This document shows, piece after piece, positions 35,144-42,618 of a stretch of 64,000 nt of DNA. Numbering within the stretch: the first letter of the stretch is position 1; every line of letters starts with the position of its first letter. The notes beneath the pieces are model-generated. The model was not told where the DNA came from. It ran no database searches and saw only the letters and a list, made by a program, of their open reading frames with translations. Made by a program: the position numbers and the translations under genes. The stretch spans positions 3,596,001 through 3,660,000 of the forward strand of contig NZ_CP074371.1 of the NCBI RefSeq assembly GCF_018362975.1, given 5' to 3'. Source of the stretch: Nocardia tengchongensis. GTDB lineage: Bacteria > Actinomycetota > Actinomycetes > Mycobacteriales > Mycobacteriaceae.

Positions 35144-35491
35144 CTACAACACAGGTTGGGCGGAGATGCATCGTGGCGCTGACGGAGTCTGGTCCGCGCT
35201 GTTCGACCTCGCCGCGAGGTTCGGTGTCACCGCCGAAACGTAATCCGCGACCGACGCGCCGATGGGCTCGGTAATCGGGGTGATGGCGTCGGCGGCCGGG
35301 GCGTGGTTGTTGCCGATGCTGGCGACGATTATGCAGCGGAACTCCAGGCCTTTCATACGGTGCACTGTTCCGATCGAGATCTGGTGGTTGGGAGTTCCCC
35401 TACAGGCGAGCAGGGGAACCTGCTGGCGAGCGGCTTCGAGGTGGGTCGCGATCTGTTCGGGAGTCCGGATTCGCAGGTTTCGAGCGGGTTG
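35144..35491 (-). pseudogene. Remnant of a UvrD/Rep-type helicase C terminus
   Basis: A minus-strand open stretch reading RIRTPEQIATHLEAARQQVP, then HQISIGTVHRMKGLEFRCII and VASIGNNHAPAADAITPI. This is motif V and neighbours of superfamily-1 helicases; the intact UvrD at 59962 has GTMYRFKGLEYQRMILA at the same place. Upstream the frame meets a stop at 35492-35494 and no ATPase domain is present. Downstream, the expected RARSLLFVAATRA motif is absent. It is thus a fragment left by deletion or recombination at the junction between the toxin locus and the defence island. Confidence 0.65.
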
Positions 35492-35541
35492 TCAGCTCCG
35501 CGACCGTTGGTTCGGCTTCGATACGGCTCTATTTCTGACCA

Positions 35542-36990
35542 TTAGGTTCGTTTTCGCATCTGGAACTCGCTGGGCCGCAGGTGCCGGCGCTGTTTACCCC
35601 AGTAGGCGTGGACTCGCTGATTCTCGGTGAACCACGCACTACGGAACGCGTTTTCCGGCATTCGCGTATCGAACCCGAGTCGTTCGAGCACGCTTCGGAA
35701 CGATCTGTCATATTCACCGGACTGATCCGTTATCAATGCCGACAGCAGGGGAGAATTGGCGGGAGTCCGGCGCTCGATGGTGACAAGTGCCCTGACCATC
35801 GTTCGATGGCTGACGCGGGTCCGCCCGGTCAGGTCGTAGAGGGTGATCGACCGGTTGTTTCGGGCCGCGCGTAGCAGGGTGTGAATGTAGCTACTTGCTA
35901 GGCGGTCGCTGCTCGGCTCCCTGGCCGTGACGGTCCGCGGCTGCGGTGGCATGGTGCGAACGGTCCTGGTGGGTGCCGATTTCGAGGCGCCCGTAGCGCT
36001 GAGCCAATTCAATATGGCCACGTACTCCGCCCACTGCTCCGATAGGTCGTCGGAGAGTCGCACCTGCTGAAATGTGCTGCGGTGGATAGCCCGAAGGGAT
36101 TCCACGGTATTTCTGTCGCCGCGTCCCATGGCGGCGCGGAACTCCGCTAGGACAAGCTCCACCCAAGGCCCCAGCTCCTCGTTGGAGTGCGGATTCGTGA
36201 TGTGCGCGGGCTCAAGTGACGGCACGGATACCGGACCAGTCGCGATGCGGAGTGCTGGTTGTGGCTGCTTCCGTGCATGCTCATGATGGCCTCGCTGTTC
36301 AGTGAGAGTCGGTGCGGTCACCGTTCCGTCCGAGCCGATCTGGCATTGCGTCAGCGGGATCCACTGGCGTTCGTCGCCGTATCCGTCTACGCGAACCTGC
36401 ACTTCGCGGGTGCCTCCGCGGGTTTGGCACCGGGCGCGCAGGACGTATCCGTCCCGATTTTTCAGGGTGTACGCGGTGCCGAGCGCGTCGGGGCCGGCGA
36501 TCCACTGCACGTGATCGTAGCGTCTCCGAAGCTCGTCGTCCTCGAATTCCCAAGCGTCGGTGCGGAGGTCGCGGAGCTGGACTCGGATCGCTGTCCGTCC
36601 GCGTCCGATCTGGATGTGGCGGCATCGTTTATCCACCATGTGCAGTTCCTCGGGCAGGCCGGGACGGTCCGCCGTGTGGCCGGCGAGCCGGAGCAGTCCG
36701 TTATAGATATAGAGGTGGTCGGCGCTGCCCTCGCCGCCCGTCGCGGCTGATTCGGTGCGGGCGCATATCGGGCCGTTCGGGTGGTGCGCGAAGTGGCAGA
36801 CACGGTCGTCACAGAGCCGGACTGTAAGCGGCCAGCCGCAACCGCCCAGGTATTCGCCGCAATAGAAGGCGTCGCGGGTGAACTTCTCGACGACGCGGTC
36901 GGCGTCCGGTCGGCTGTCGGGAAGGTAGAACGGCGAGGTCGACAGTCGGTCGCCGAGTACGGCGGTCCGGACGAGACGTTTGTCCTGCAT
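35542..36990 (-). CDS. CoiA-like / Cys-rich hypothetical protein
   Basis: A 482-residue protein. Near the N terminus FYCGEYLGGCGWPLTVRLC and VCHFAHHPNGPICAR form a Cys/His cluster that looks like a zinc-binding site similar to the start of competence protein CoiA-type nucleases. The middle has strand-rich segments (CQTRGGTREVQVRVDGYG). The C-terminal third has a helix-turn-helix-like stretch (SITLYDLTGRTRVSHRTMVR) and SFRSVLERLGFDTRMPENAF. I start at the ATG at 36990, with AGGAG ten bases upstream, not at the GTG that overlaps that site. Last gene of a minus-strand run of seven. A nucleic-acid-related role is inferred only. Confidence 0.65.
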   Translation of the reverse strand: MQDKRLVRTAVLGDRLSTSPFYLPDSRPDADRVVEKFTRDAFYCGEYLGGCGWPLTVRLCDDRVCHFAHHPNGPICARTESAATGGEGSADHLYIYNGLLRLAGHTADRPGLPEELHMVDKRCRHIQIGRGRTAIRVQLRDLRTDAWEFEDDELRRRYDHVQWIAGPDALGTAYTLKNRDGYVLRARCQTRGGTREVQVRVDGYGDERQWIPLTQCQIGSDGTVTAPTLTEQRGHHEHARKQPQPALRIATGPVSVPSLEPAHITNPHSNEELGPWVELVLAEFRAAMGRGDRNTVESLRAIHRSTFQQVRLSDDLSEQWAEYVAILNWLSATGASKSAPTRTVRTMPPQPRTVTAREPSSDRLASSYIHTLLRAARNNRSITLYDLTGRTRVSHRTMVRALVTIERRTPANSPLLSALITDQSGEYDRSFRSVLERLGFDTRMPENAFRSAWFTENQRVHAYWGKQRRHLRPSEFQMRKRT

Positions 36991-37074
36991 GCTGAACGGC
37001 ACTCCTGGTCGATCTTTCGCGTGCTGTCGAATCCGAGATCCGCGTGCAATGCCACTCCGGGCTTCGGTTCCTGT

Positions 37075-38340
37075 TTACAGTCCCGCCGGTTCTTTCCGGT
37101 ACCAATCGGTGATCACGCCGACCAGATGAATGATGTTCTGGGTGCGCATGATCGGGGCGGAGGCGCTGGGCTCGAAGTCGGCGTGCGCATCGGTGGCGCG
37201 CCAGATGCTGGACTCCGCGACAGGTGCGGCCATATGCGGATCAAGGCGCTTGAAGAACTCCGCGATGTCGTCGAGCTCCGCGGGACTGTCGCCGGCCCGC
37301 AAGTCATGGAACACGCCGCCGAGTACCCGCAGCATGCCGACCGATCCGAGCAACGAGGTCCGCCGCACCCGCTGCGACATGGTCAGCTCGTCCGCCCGCC
37401 GTGAACCATCGAGGTCCTCCTCAGTGATCGCGGCGAGATCGGTGAATGACGTCGAGATGATGTCGAAGAAGTCTTTGACCTGTTCGATGACCTCGCCGTC
37501 AGTGAAGGTCAGCTCGGCCTTCTTGGTGATCGGCCGGCCCGCGCCCGCGATGACCGCGCGGGTGATGTCGGCAACATGCTTGGCGCCCAGTAGGTTCGGG
37601 TTCTTCACCGTCATCCGGTCCTGCTCGGCGTCGACGCGGCCCTTCAGCAGCGGATGGTCGATGACGTCCGACAGCGTCCGGTTCGCGACCTTGTAGTTGT
37701 CGAAGCGGGCGCGCACCGCGCTGCTGATTCCCTTCGCATTGTCTGCGACATCGACGAACATCTGCTGCGCCTTGATCGGATCCGGTTCGACGTAGATGTC
37801 GAGCCCGACGTACTCCTGCTTGAGCCGTGTCATCTGCATCACCAGCTTGTCCCGATCGGCCTGCAGCTTGGCGGCCTTCTCGACGCTGACCTTGCGGGCC
37901 AGCTCCCGATCGATCGCGGAGATGGCGTCGGTGATGCGCTGCTTCTCGATACTCACCCCGAGCACCCGATGCTGCCCGTCGATCGTGCGCAGCGCCGCGA
38001 TTCCGCCGATCGCCCACGGCACGGTCAGATAGCCGACCCGCCCTTCGTCGTCCGCCTGCTGGAATACGCAACCGCCGCCGTCCCGTGCCAGCAGAGCGGG
38101 TGCGACCCAATCCTGCTTGGCGTCGAGGTACTCGCCGAAGTGCTTGGCGTGCAACCGGTCCACCTTGCGATTGTCCTTGTCGACATTGTTCGGGTCGGGC
38201 ACCGGCAGGATCGTGGGCAGATCGAGCAGGGGGACGCGAGTGGAGTACACCGACCGTCCGCCTTGAGTCGTCTTGAGCGCGAGGTAGGTGCTGGAATCCT
38301 GCGGCTTGGACAGGACTCGAGGATCGATCGAGATAGTCAT
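37075..38340 (-). CDS. DGQHR domain protein (DndB-like)
   Basis: A 421-residue protein with the diagnostic motif TIDGQHRVLG at about 119-128. This defines the DndB/DpdB-type family, which is associated with DNA phosphorothioate and 7-deazaguanine modification and with other defence islands. The N terminus RVPLLDLPTILPVPDP and ENAKG-like VDVADNAKGISSAVRARFDN also fit. GGAGAA lies just before the ATG. No dndACDE or dpdA genes are present, so the protein cannot be part of a standard Dnd or Dpd locus here. As a regulator or DNA-binding factor it may serve the divergent defence operon. Confidence 0.82.
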   Translation of the reverse strand: MTISIDPRVLSKPQDSSTYLALKTTQGGRSVYSTRVPLLDLPTILPVPDPNNVDKDNRKVDRLHAKHFGEYLDAKQDWVAPALLARDGGGCVFQQADDEGRVGYLTVPWAIGGIAALRTIDGQHRVLGVSIEKQRITDAISAIDRELARKVSVEKAAKLQADRDKLVMQMTRLKQEYVGLDIYVEPDPIKAQQMFVDVADNAKGISSAVRARFDNYKVANRTLSDVIDHPLLKGRVDAEQDRMTVKNPNLLGAKHVADITRAVIAGAGRPITKKAELTFTDGEVIEQVKDFFDIISTSFTDLAAITEEDLDGSRRADELTMSQRVRRTSLLGSVGMLRVLGGVFHDLRAGDSPAELDDIAEFFKRLDPHMAAPVAESSIWRATDAHADFEPSASAPIMRTQNIIHLVGVITDWYRKEPAGL

Positions 38341-38412
38341 GGCTTCTCCAAAATTGAAGTGAGGGTGGTCAATCGGAGGCCGAGATTTACCGAAGCCCGG
38401 CCGATTCGTGGG

Positions 38413-39009
38413 CTACTCGACCGCCACGCGAACGCCGCCCGAGAACGCCGAGTCATGGAACTCGACCGCGGCCGGCGCCGTGCCCTTCGGTACGTCGAAG
38501 GCCAGGATCACCGAGACTGCGTTGCCCGGGTTGATGTCGGTCATCAGGTCCTTGTTCAGATTCATCGCCGCCATCGAGTCATTGGAGAAAACCTTCCCCT
38601 GGTCGTCGATGAGCTTCTGGTTGTCACCGAAGTAGCTCTGCGGCTTGTCCCCGACATTGGTGACCTCCACGTACACGAGCACGAACTCGCCCTGCGCATC
38701 CCGCTTCATGAACTCGTTGGTCCCCACGCTCGCTACCGGCGGATCCATCCGCGTGACGTGGAACGAGAACTTCCCGTCCCGCACCGTCGTCCCGACCGGT
38801 TCCGCGGTGGTGCGCTTCTCCTCCTGCTTCGCCACCTCGTGCGCCGCACCCCCGATCAATGCGACGCAACCACCGAAGAGCAAGACGATGCACGCGAAGA
38901 ACCCACCCAGCACCCACGGCCAGACCTTCCGCTTCTTCGGCGGCTGCGGGTAGTACAGGGGCTGCGGCTGAGCAGGCCAGGGCTGCTGGGGCATGTTCGG
39001 ATTGGTCAT
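38413..39009 (-). CDS. Membrane-anchored DUF4352-like protein
   Basis: A 198-residue protein. A Pro/Gln/Tyr-rich cytoplasmic tail (PQQPWPAQPQPLYYPQPPKK) precedes one transmembrane helix (VWPWVLGGFFACIVLLFGGC, about residues 32-52). The extracellular domain has the immunoglobulin-like DUF4352 pattern: FSFHVTRMDPPVAS, FVLVYVEVTNVGDKPQSYF, KLIDDQGKVFSNDS and NPGNAVSVILAFDVPKG. The function of the family is unknown. I start at the ATG at 39009, with AAAGGA upstream. It sits oddly in a defence island, next to a lipoprotein gene. Confidence 0.8.
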   Translation of the reverse strand: MTNPNMPQQPWPAQPQPLYYPQPPKKRKVWPWVLGGFFACIVLLFGGCVALIGGAAHEVAKQEEKRTTAEPVGTTVRDGKFSFHVTRMDPPVASVGTNEFMKRDAQGEFVLVYVEVTNVGDKPQSYFGDNQKLIDDQGKVFSNDSMAAMNLNKDLMTDINPGNAVSVILAFDVPKGTAPAAVEFHDSAFSGGVRVAVE

Positions 39010-39074
39010 GATTGTTGAATTCCTTTGAGAGATAAGAGATGAGATCGCAATCGCCACCCCATCGGATGGGTTGT

Positions 39075-39548
39075 TCAGGACGCATCGCCAGCGATCACGT
39101 CGGTCACGATCGCAGTGAGCACATCATTCGGCCCACTGGTGCTGACCAGTTCCTTCTTGTCGAACCGGTAGTTCACCTGTCCGGTCGCACTGCCCCGGCT
39201 GATGACGAAGGAGTTCGTCTTGGGTCCGTCTTCCCCGCCGTCGATCTCGTAGATCACGGTCCACTTCTGACCCGCGGGGATGTCCTCCGAGAAGCCGAAG
39301 CTCGGGTCGATCTGGACGAAGACATTGCAGCCGGCCGAGCCGTAGCAGGTCTTCTTCACGACCTTGAGCGACAAGCTGATCTGGTCGGGGGTCGGCCGGA
39401 ACGCCGGCTTCGGTGCGACCGTCGTAATGGCCCGTGCCGGACCGGGAGTCGCAACGACCGCGGGAGGCGTGGTGTTGCTGCCGCATCCGGCGGTGGTCAT
39501 GATCAAACCGGCCGCCAGCGAGCCGACCGCGATCAAACGTCTGGACAT
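39075..39548 (-). CDS. Putative lipoprotein
   Basis: 157 residues with a lipoprotein signal peptide: RRLIAVGSLAAGLIM and TTAGC, giving a lipidated Cys at residue 22. The mature part has a Thr/Pro-rich linker followed by a beta-rich domain (DQISLSLKVVKKTCYGSAGC, FVQIDPSFGF, WTVIYEIDGGED, GQVNYRFDKKELV) with two Cys that may pair. Related in style to the adjacent DUF4352-like protein, so the two may act together outside the membrane. GAGGA lies before the ATG. Family not recognised. Confidence 0.78.
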   Translation of the reverse strand: MSRRLIAVGSLAAGLIMTTAGCGSNTTPPAVVATPGPARAITTVAPKPAFRPTPDQISLSLKVVKKTCYGSAGCNVFVQIDPSFGFSEDIPAGQKWTVIYEIDGGEDGPKTNSFVISRGSATGQVNYRFDKKELVSTSGPNDVLTAIVTDVIAGDAS

Positions 39549-39606
39549 GATTCCTCGAAAAGGTTTGTGTTGAGGATGATTTGCGGCATTGCAGGGTTCA
39601 AATCGC

Positions 39607-41025
39607 CTACGCGACGCCCCGTTCGGTCACGGCGAGGTTGTCCGGCTCGGCCGCCGCGGCGAGAGCGGAGAGCGCGTCGCTGAGGAGCCGATCGATAATG
39701 GACGTGATGGCGGTGCAGGCCTTTTCAATCTTGTCCGCGTTGTTGCGAATGTGCCCGGCCGTCTTCTTGACCTCGCCGATCTTGGCGAGCTGGGCGACGG
39801 CTTCGTGGATCTTGTCCTCGGCGGTAGCGATGCGATGAGTGCCGGTCCGCGTGGTGGCGGTCATTGCACAGGCCCGGAGCATCATCACCACGGTGCGGAG
39901 CAGGTCGGCGTCGTCGTTGTCAGGGTCGAAGGCAAGCACCATGCGACGCGCGCCGAGCATCCGGATCGTCTCGCCCGCATTCTGTTCCGCGGTCCGCACC
40001 AGGCCGAGCGCGGCCACGGCCTTGCGGTTCCGTTCGGCTTCGTCGAAGTAGTCGGTCCAACCGGTGCGCGCCGAGTCGGTCATTTCGATTACCACCCGGG
40101 TGTCCCCGCCGTTGACGTTGAGCAGACCGTCGCCCTTCTTCGAGCGCGAGACCGAGCCGGCGAACTTGCTCGTGTCGATGTACTCGTCGCCTAACCCGGT
40201 GGCGATGGGCTGCAGCACCGCGGGCAGCCGATCGGCGTAGGTGACGCCCTTGATCGTGGTTACCTGCGCCACAGAGTTTTTCGCCTCCTTGAGGCGCAGC
40301 GCCGCGGTCAGATCGTCAACCTTCTTGGAAAGGTCGGTGTGGCTCCGCTCGATCTCCTGCGTGATGCCTCGTCTGTGTTCGTCGAGCGCGGCGGCGTGCT
40401 TGGCCATCGGCGAGGTCGGGTCGCTGACGTCGAACTGCTTGGTGGCCATACCGAGCAACTCGGTGGTCTCAGCCTTGACCTTGGCTTCGAGGTCTACACC
40501 GAACCGCTCGAGGACCGGCTGCAGGCGCGCGATGAGTTCCGGGTTGGTTCCGCCGAACAGCCGTCCGAGTTCGGTAGTCATCCGCGCCGTCGCGTCGGCC
40601 ACCGCCGCGTGGAATTCCCTGCGGCAGGCGGTATCCACCTCGGCGATCGACTTCTTCGCGGCATCGGCCGCCTTGGCTACGGTGTCCGACGCGTACCGGA
40701 CCGCATCGCCGGTCACTTCGGCTGCCCGTTCATTGGATTCTGTGGCCTGCTCGCGAACCTCTTTCAGCATCCGCTCGATCGCCTGCGCCTCCTGCGCCTG
40801 GCCGGTGGCCGACAACGCGTGCGCGCCGATCTTGACGGCCTCGGTGACGAACTCGGACAGGTCCGCGCGGGCGAGGACGACGGGGTCATCGACGATGGGC
40901 CCGCGCTCACCGGAGGTCCAGCGCTGAGCCTCGCGGGCGACGTCCTTGTCCCGCACAGTGATCCGATCAATCACAATCGCGGCGGTAGTCTCGTCGAAAT
41001 GCGCTCCGGAACGATTTTCGTTCAC
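39607..41025 (-). CDS. Coiled-coil protein, possibly RmuC-like
   Basis: A 472-residue cytoplasmic protein. The N-terminal 60 residues contain TTAAIVIDRITVRDKDVARE. Long charged helices follow (about 80-270, for example AQEAQAIERMLKEVREQATE and ITQEIERSHTDLSKKVDDLT). A C-terminal alpha/beta domain has TRVVIEMTDSARTGWTDYFD and EAERNRKAVAALGLV. The coiled coil plus a domain with a nuclease-like acidic strand recalls RmuC-type proteins, but I do not see a full PD-(D/E)XK site. The GTG start at 41025 has AAAGGAG six bases upstream and removes a spurious N-terminal extension. Confidence 0.68.
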   Translation of the reverse strand: MNENRSGAHFDETTAAIVIDRITVRDKDVAREAQRWTSGERGPIVDDPVVLARADLSEFVTEAVKIGAHALSATGQAQEAQAIERMLKEVREQATESNERAAEVTGDAVRYASDTVAKAADAAKKSIAEVDTACRREFHAAVADATARMTTELGRLFGGTNPELIARLQPVLERFGVDLEAKVKAETTELLGMATKQFDVSDPTSPMAKHAAALDEHRRGITQEIERSHTDLSKKVDDLTAALRLKEAKNSVAQVTTIKGVTYADRLPAVLQPIATGLGDEYIDTSKFAGSVSRSKKGDGLLNVNGGDTRVVIEMTDSARTGWTDYFDEAERNRKAVAALGLVRTAEQNAGETIRMLGARRMVLAFDPDNDDADLLRTVVMMLRACAMTATTRTGTHRIATAEDKIHEAVAQLAKIGEVKKTAGHIRNNADKIEKACTAITSIIDRLLSDALSALAAAAEPDNLAVTERGVA

Positions 41026-41072
41026 GAGTTTTCTCCTTTGGTTGGATCTCGCTATGTCGTGAAGGGCTGGAT

Positions 41073-41672
41073 TCAGCGGCAGCTCACGACTCCCGCGTGG
41101 GTCATCCGGCCGAGCCGGGTTCCGGTCGCCCGAGCGAGCTCGGTGAGGTTGCGCGCACCCGACAGGTCCGCGAGCTTGATGGTGATCTCGGCGGCCGCGG
41201 CGGCATCGGCTGCTGCTTCGTGATGGGACTTCAATTCGACGCCCAGGGCCCGGGTTACGGTCTTCAGCTTGTGGTTGGCGAGCGTCGAGAGCTGACGCCG
41301 AGACCATTCGCAGCTACACCCGAATCGCCAATCGGGCGTGGTGACTCCGCTGTAGCCGCAAGCCCGGTGGACATTGCCCATGTCGAACTTCGCATTGTGG
41401 GCAACGACGGGGAGGTCCCCGACCTCGCGCAGAACCTCAGGCAGCCGCTGTGCGAACGCCGGTGCATCACTGACCATGCCGGGGCGGATGCCGTGAATCT
41501 GCACATTCCGCTCCGCGAAATGGTCAAGTGCGCTGGGCGGCCGGCACAGCCACGACCGGGCGGAGACCAGCCGCCCGTCCCGAACCGTGGCCACCCCGAT
41601 CGAGCAGATGCTGCCCCAACTGGGATTGGCGGTTTCGATATCGAAGGCGGCGAAGGACAATCCGGCGATCAC
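41073..41672 (-). CDS. DEDDh 3'-5' exonuclease (DnaQ/RNase T-like)
   Basis: A 199-residue exonuclease domain protein. The four acidic residues and His are all present: FAAFDIETA (Exo I, D11 and E13), VVAHNAKFDMGNV (Exo II, Asp), and HHEAAADAAAAAEI (Exo III, His and Asp). Such enzymes remove nucleotides from 3' ends of DNA or RNA. There is no polymerase or BRCT domain, so it acts alone or as a partner. I use the GTG at 41672, which has AGGAG five bases upstream. It follows the gap at 41673-41867, in which I see no gene. Confidence 0.85.
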   Translation of the reverse strand: MIAGLSFAAFDIETANPSWGSICSIGVATVRDGRLVSARSWLCRPPSALDHFAERNVQIHGIRPGMVSDAPAFAQRLPEVLREVGDLPVVAHNAKFDMGNVHRACGYSGVTTPDWRFGCSCEWSRRQLSTLANHKLKTVTRALGVELKSHHEAAADAAAAAEITIKLADLSGARNLTELARATGTRLGRMTHAGVVSCR

Positions 41673-41867
41673 GTGCACTCCTGACGGTGGGCAGGCCACG
41701 CGAGGCGCCCGCGATGAGGGAATCAAGGGTTTGGTTCGTGAAGCAGCGCATGCCAAGTGCCGATCGGCGAAGGATGCGCGAGTGTTGCCTGCTGGGTGTT
41801 TCGGGCGATTCGCGTTGTGGAGCGAGGCTGCCGTCCTGAGCGAAGGACGCTGCAGTCGGCGGCCGAT

Positions 41868-42467
41868 CTATCTGCGCATGCAACGCGCGCAGTGGATCGC
41901 CCAGCTCGATGCGGCGCGCAAGCGGAAGAGCAAGGCCGCGCGGCGACGAGGCGACTCGTGCTTTGCATCGCGGCAGAGTGTTGCCGTGGCGGGTTTGCAA
42001 TGTGTGGCTTCGGTCCTGGTGATCGGTACCGTTCGCATGGCGACTTCGAGCGGGGTCGGAATTGCCGTGCGGACTGTCGGAGACAATTCGAAGACCGTGG
42101 GCCGATGGGGCGTTTCCTGCTCCGAGGCCGATACGGCGGGTGCGGTTTCGTGCTCATTCACCGCGGCTGAGCTCTTCGCGTAGTCCTCGAGCGACCAGCT
42201 GGTCAGATGCCAGCCCGCGCAGTCAGGGCAGGCGTATGAACGCCGTTCGCGCCGTGTCGATCCCGGTCGGTGGATGCCGGACAGGACGGTGCCCGCCTCC
42301 AGTTGATTGACGTAGCGCAGCTTGCCGGTGGGGCATGGATGGGCTGGGAACAGCGGCAGGTTTGTCAAGTCCTCGCCGCTGCGAAGAGCGAGAGCTCGAC
42401 GGACGCCGTGCGAGCGACGCTGCCGGTGATGGTGGCGCGATCTACAGAAGGTGCCGTGATTGCTCAA
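41868..42467 (-). CDS. Hypothetical protein with zinc-ribbon-like segment
   Basis: Up to 199 residues, with the protein-like part between about 35 and 95: PLFPAHPCPTGKLRYVNQLE, GTVLSGIHRPGSTRRERRSY and CPDCAGWHLTSW. The CPDC...H arrangement is common in small phage and plasmid proteins of actinomycetes. The C-terminal ~100 residues are of poorer composition and may be non-conserved. The start may lie further downstream than 42467. First gene of the minus run and divergent from the methylase at 42619. Confidence 0.5.
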   Translation of the reverse strand: MSNHGTFCRSRHHHRQRRSHGVRRALALRSGEDLTNLPLFPAHPCPTGKLRYVNQLEAGTVLSGIHRPGSTRRERRSYACPDCAGWHLTSWSLEDYAKSSAAVNEHETAPAVSASEQETPHRPTVFELSPTVRTAIPTPLEVAMRTVPITRTEATHCKPATATLCRDAKHESPRRRAALLFRLRAASSWAIHCARCMRR

Positions 42468-42569
42468 GGTGCTGCCCCCGTCGTGAGCTTTCGAGTTGAC
42501 GCCGCTTGGTCAGGCGTCGCAACCGAGACTAAGCAGACATGAATACATTGTCAATCAATCCTTGGGGAA

Positions 42570-42597
42570 TTGACTTGGCCTCGCGCTTGGTTAAGAT
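42570..42597 (+). promoter_or_regulatory. Promoter of the defence operon with flanking inverted repeat
   Basis: TTGACT at 42570-42575 and TAAGAT at 42592-42597 with a 16-base spacer, 21 bases before the methylase ATG and ahead of the Shine-Dalgarno AAAGGAGG. The -35 overlaps half of an inverted repeat, GTCAAT (42550-42555) and ATTGAC (42569-42574), which could be an operator shared with the divergent genes. Confidence 0.6.
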
Positions 42598-42618
42598 CGA
42601 AGCGGCGAAAGGAGGGCG

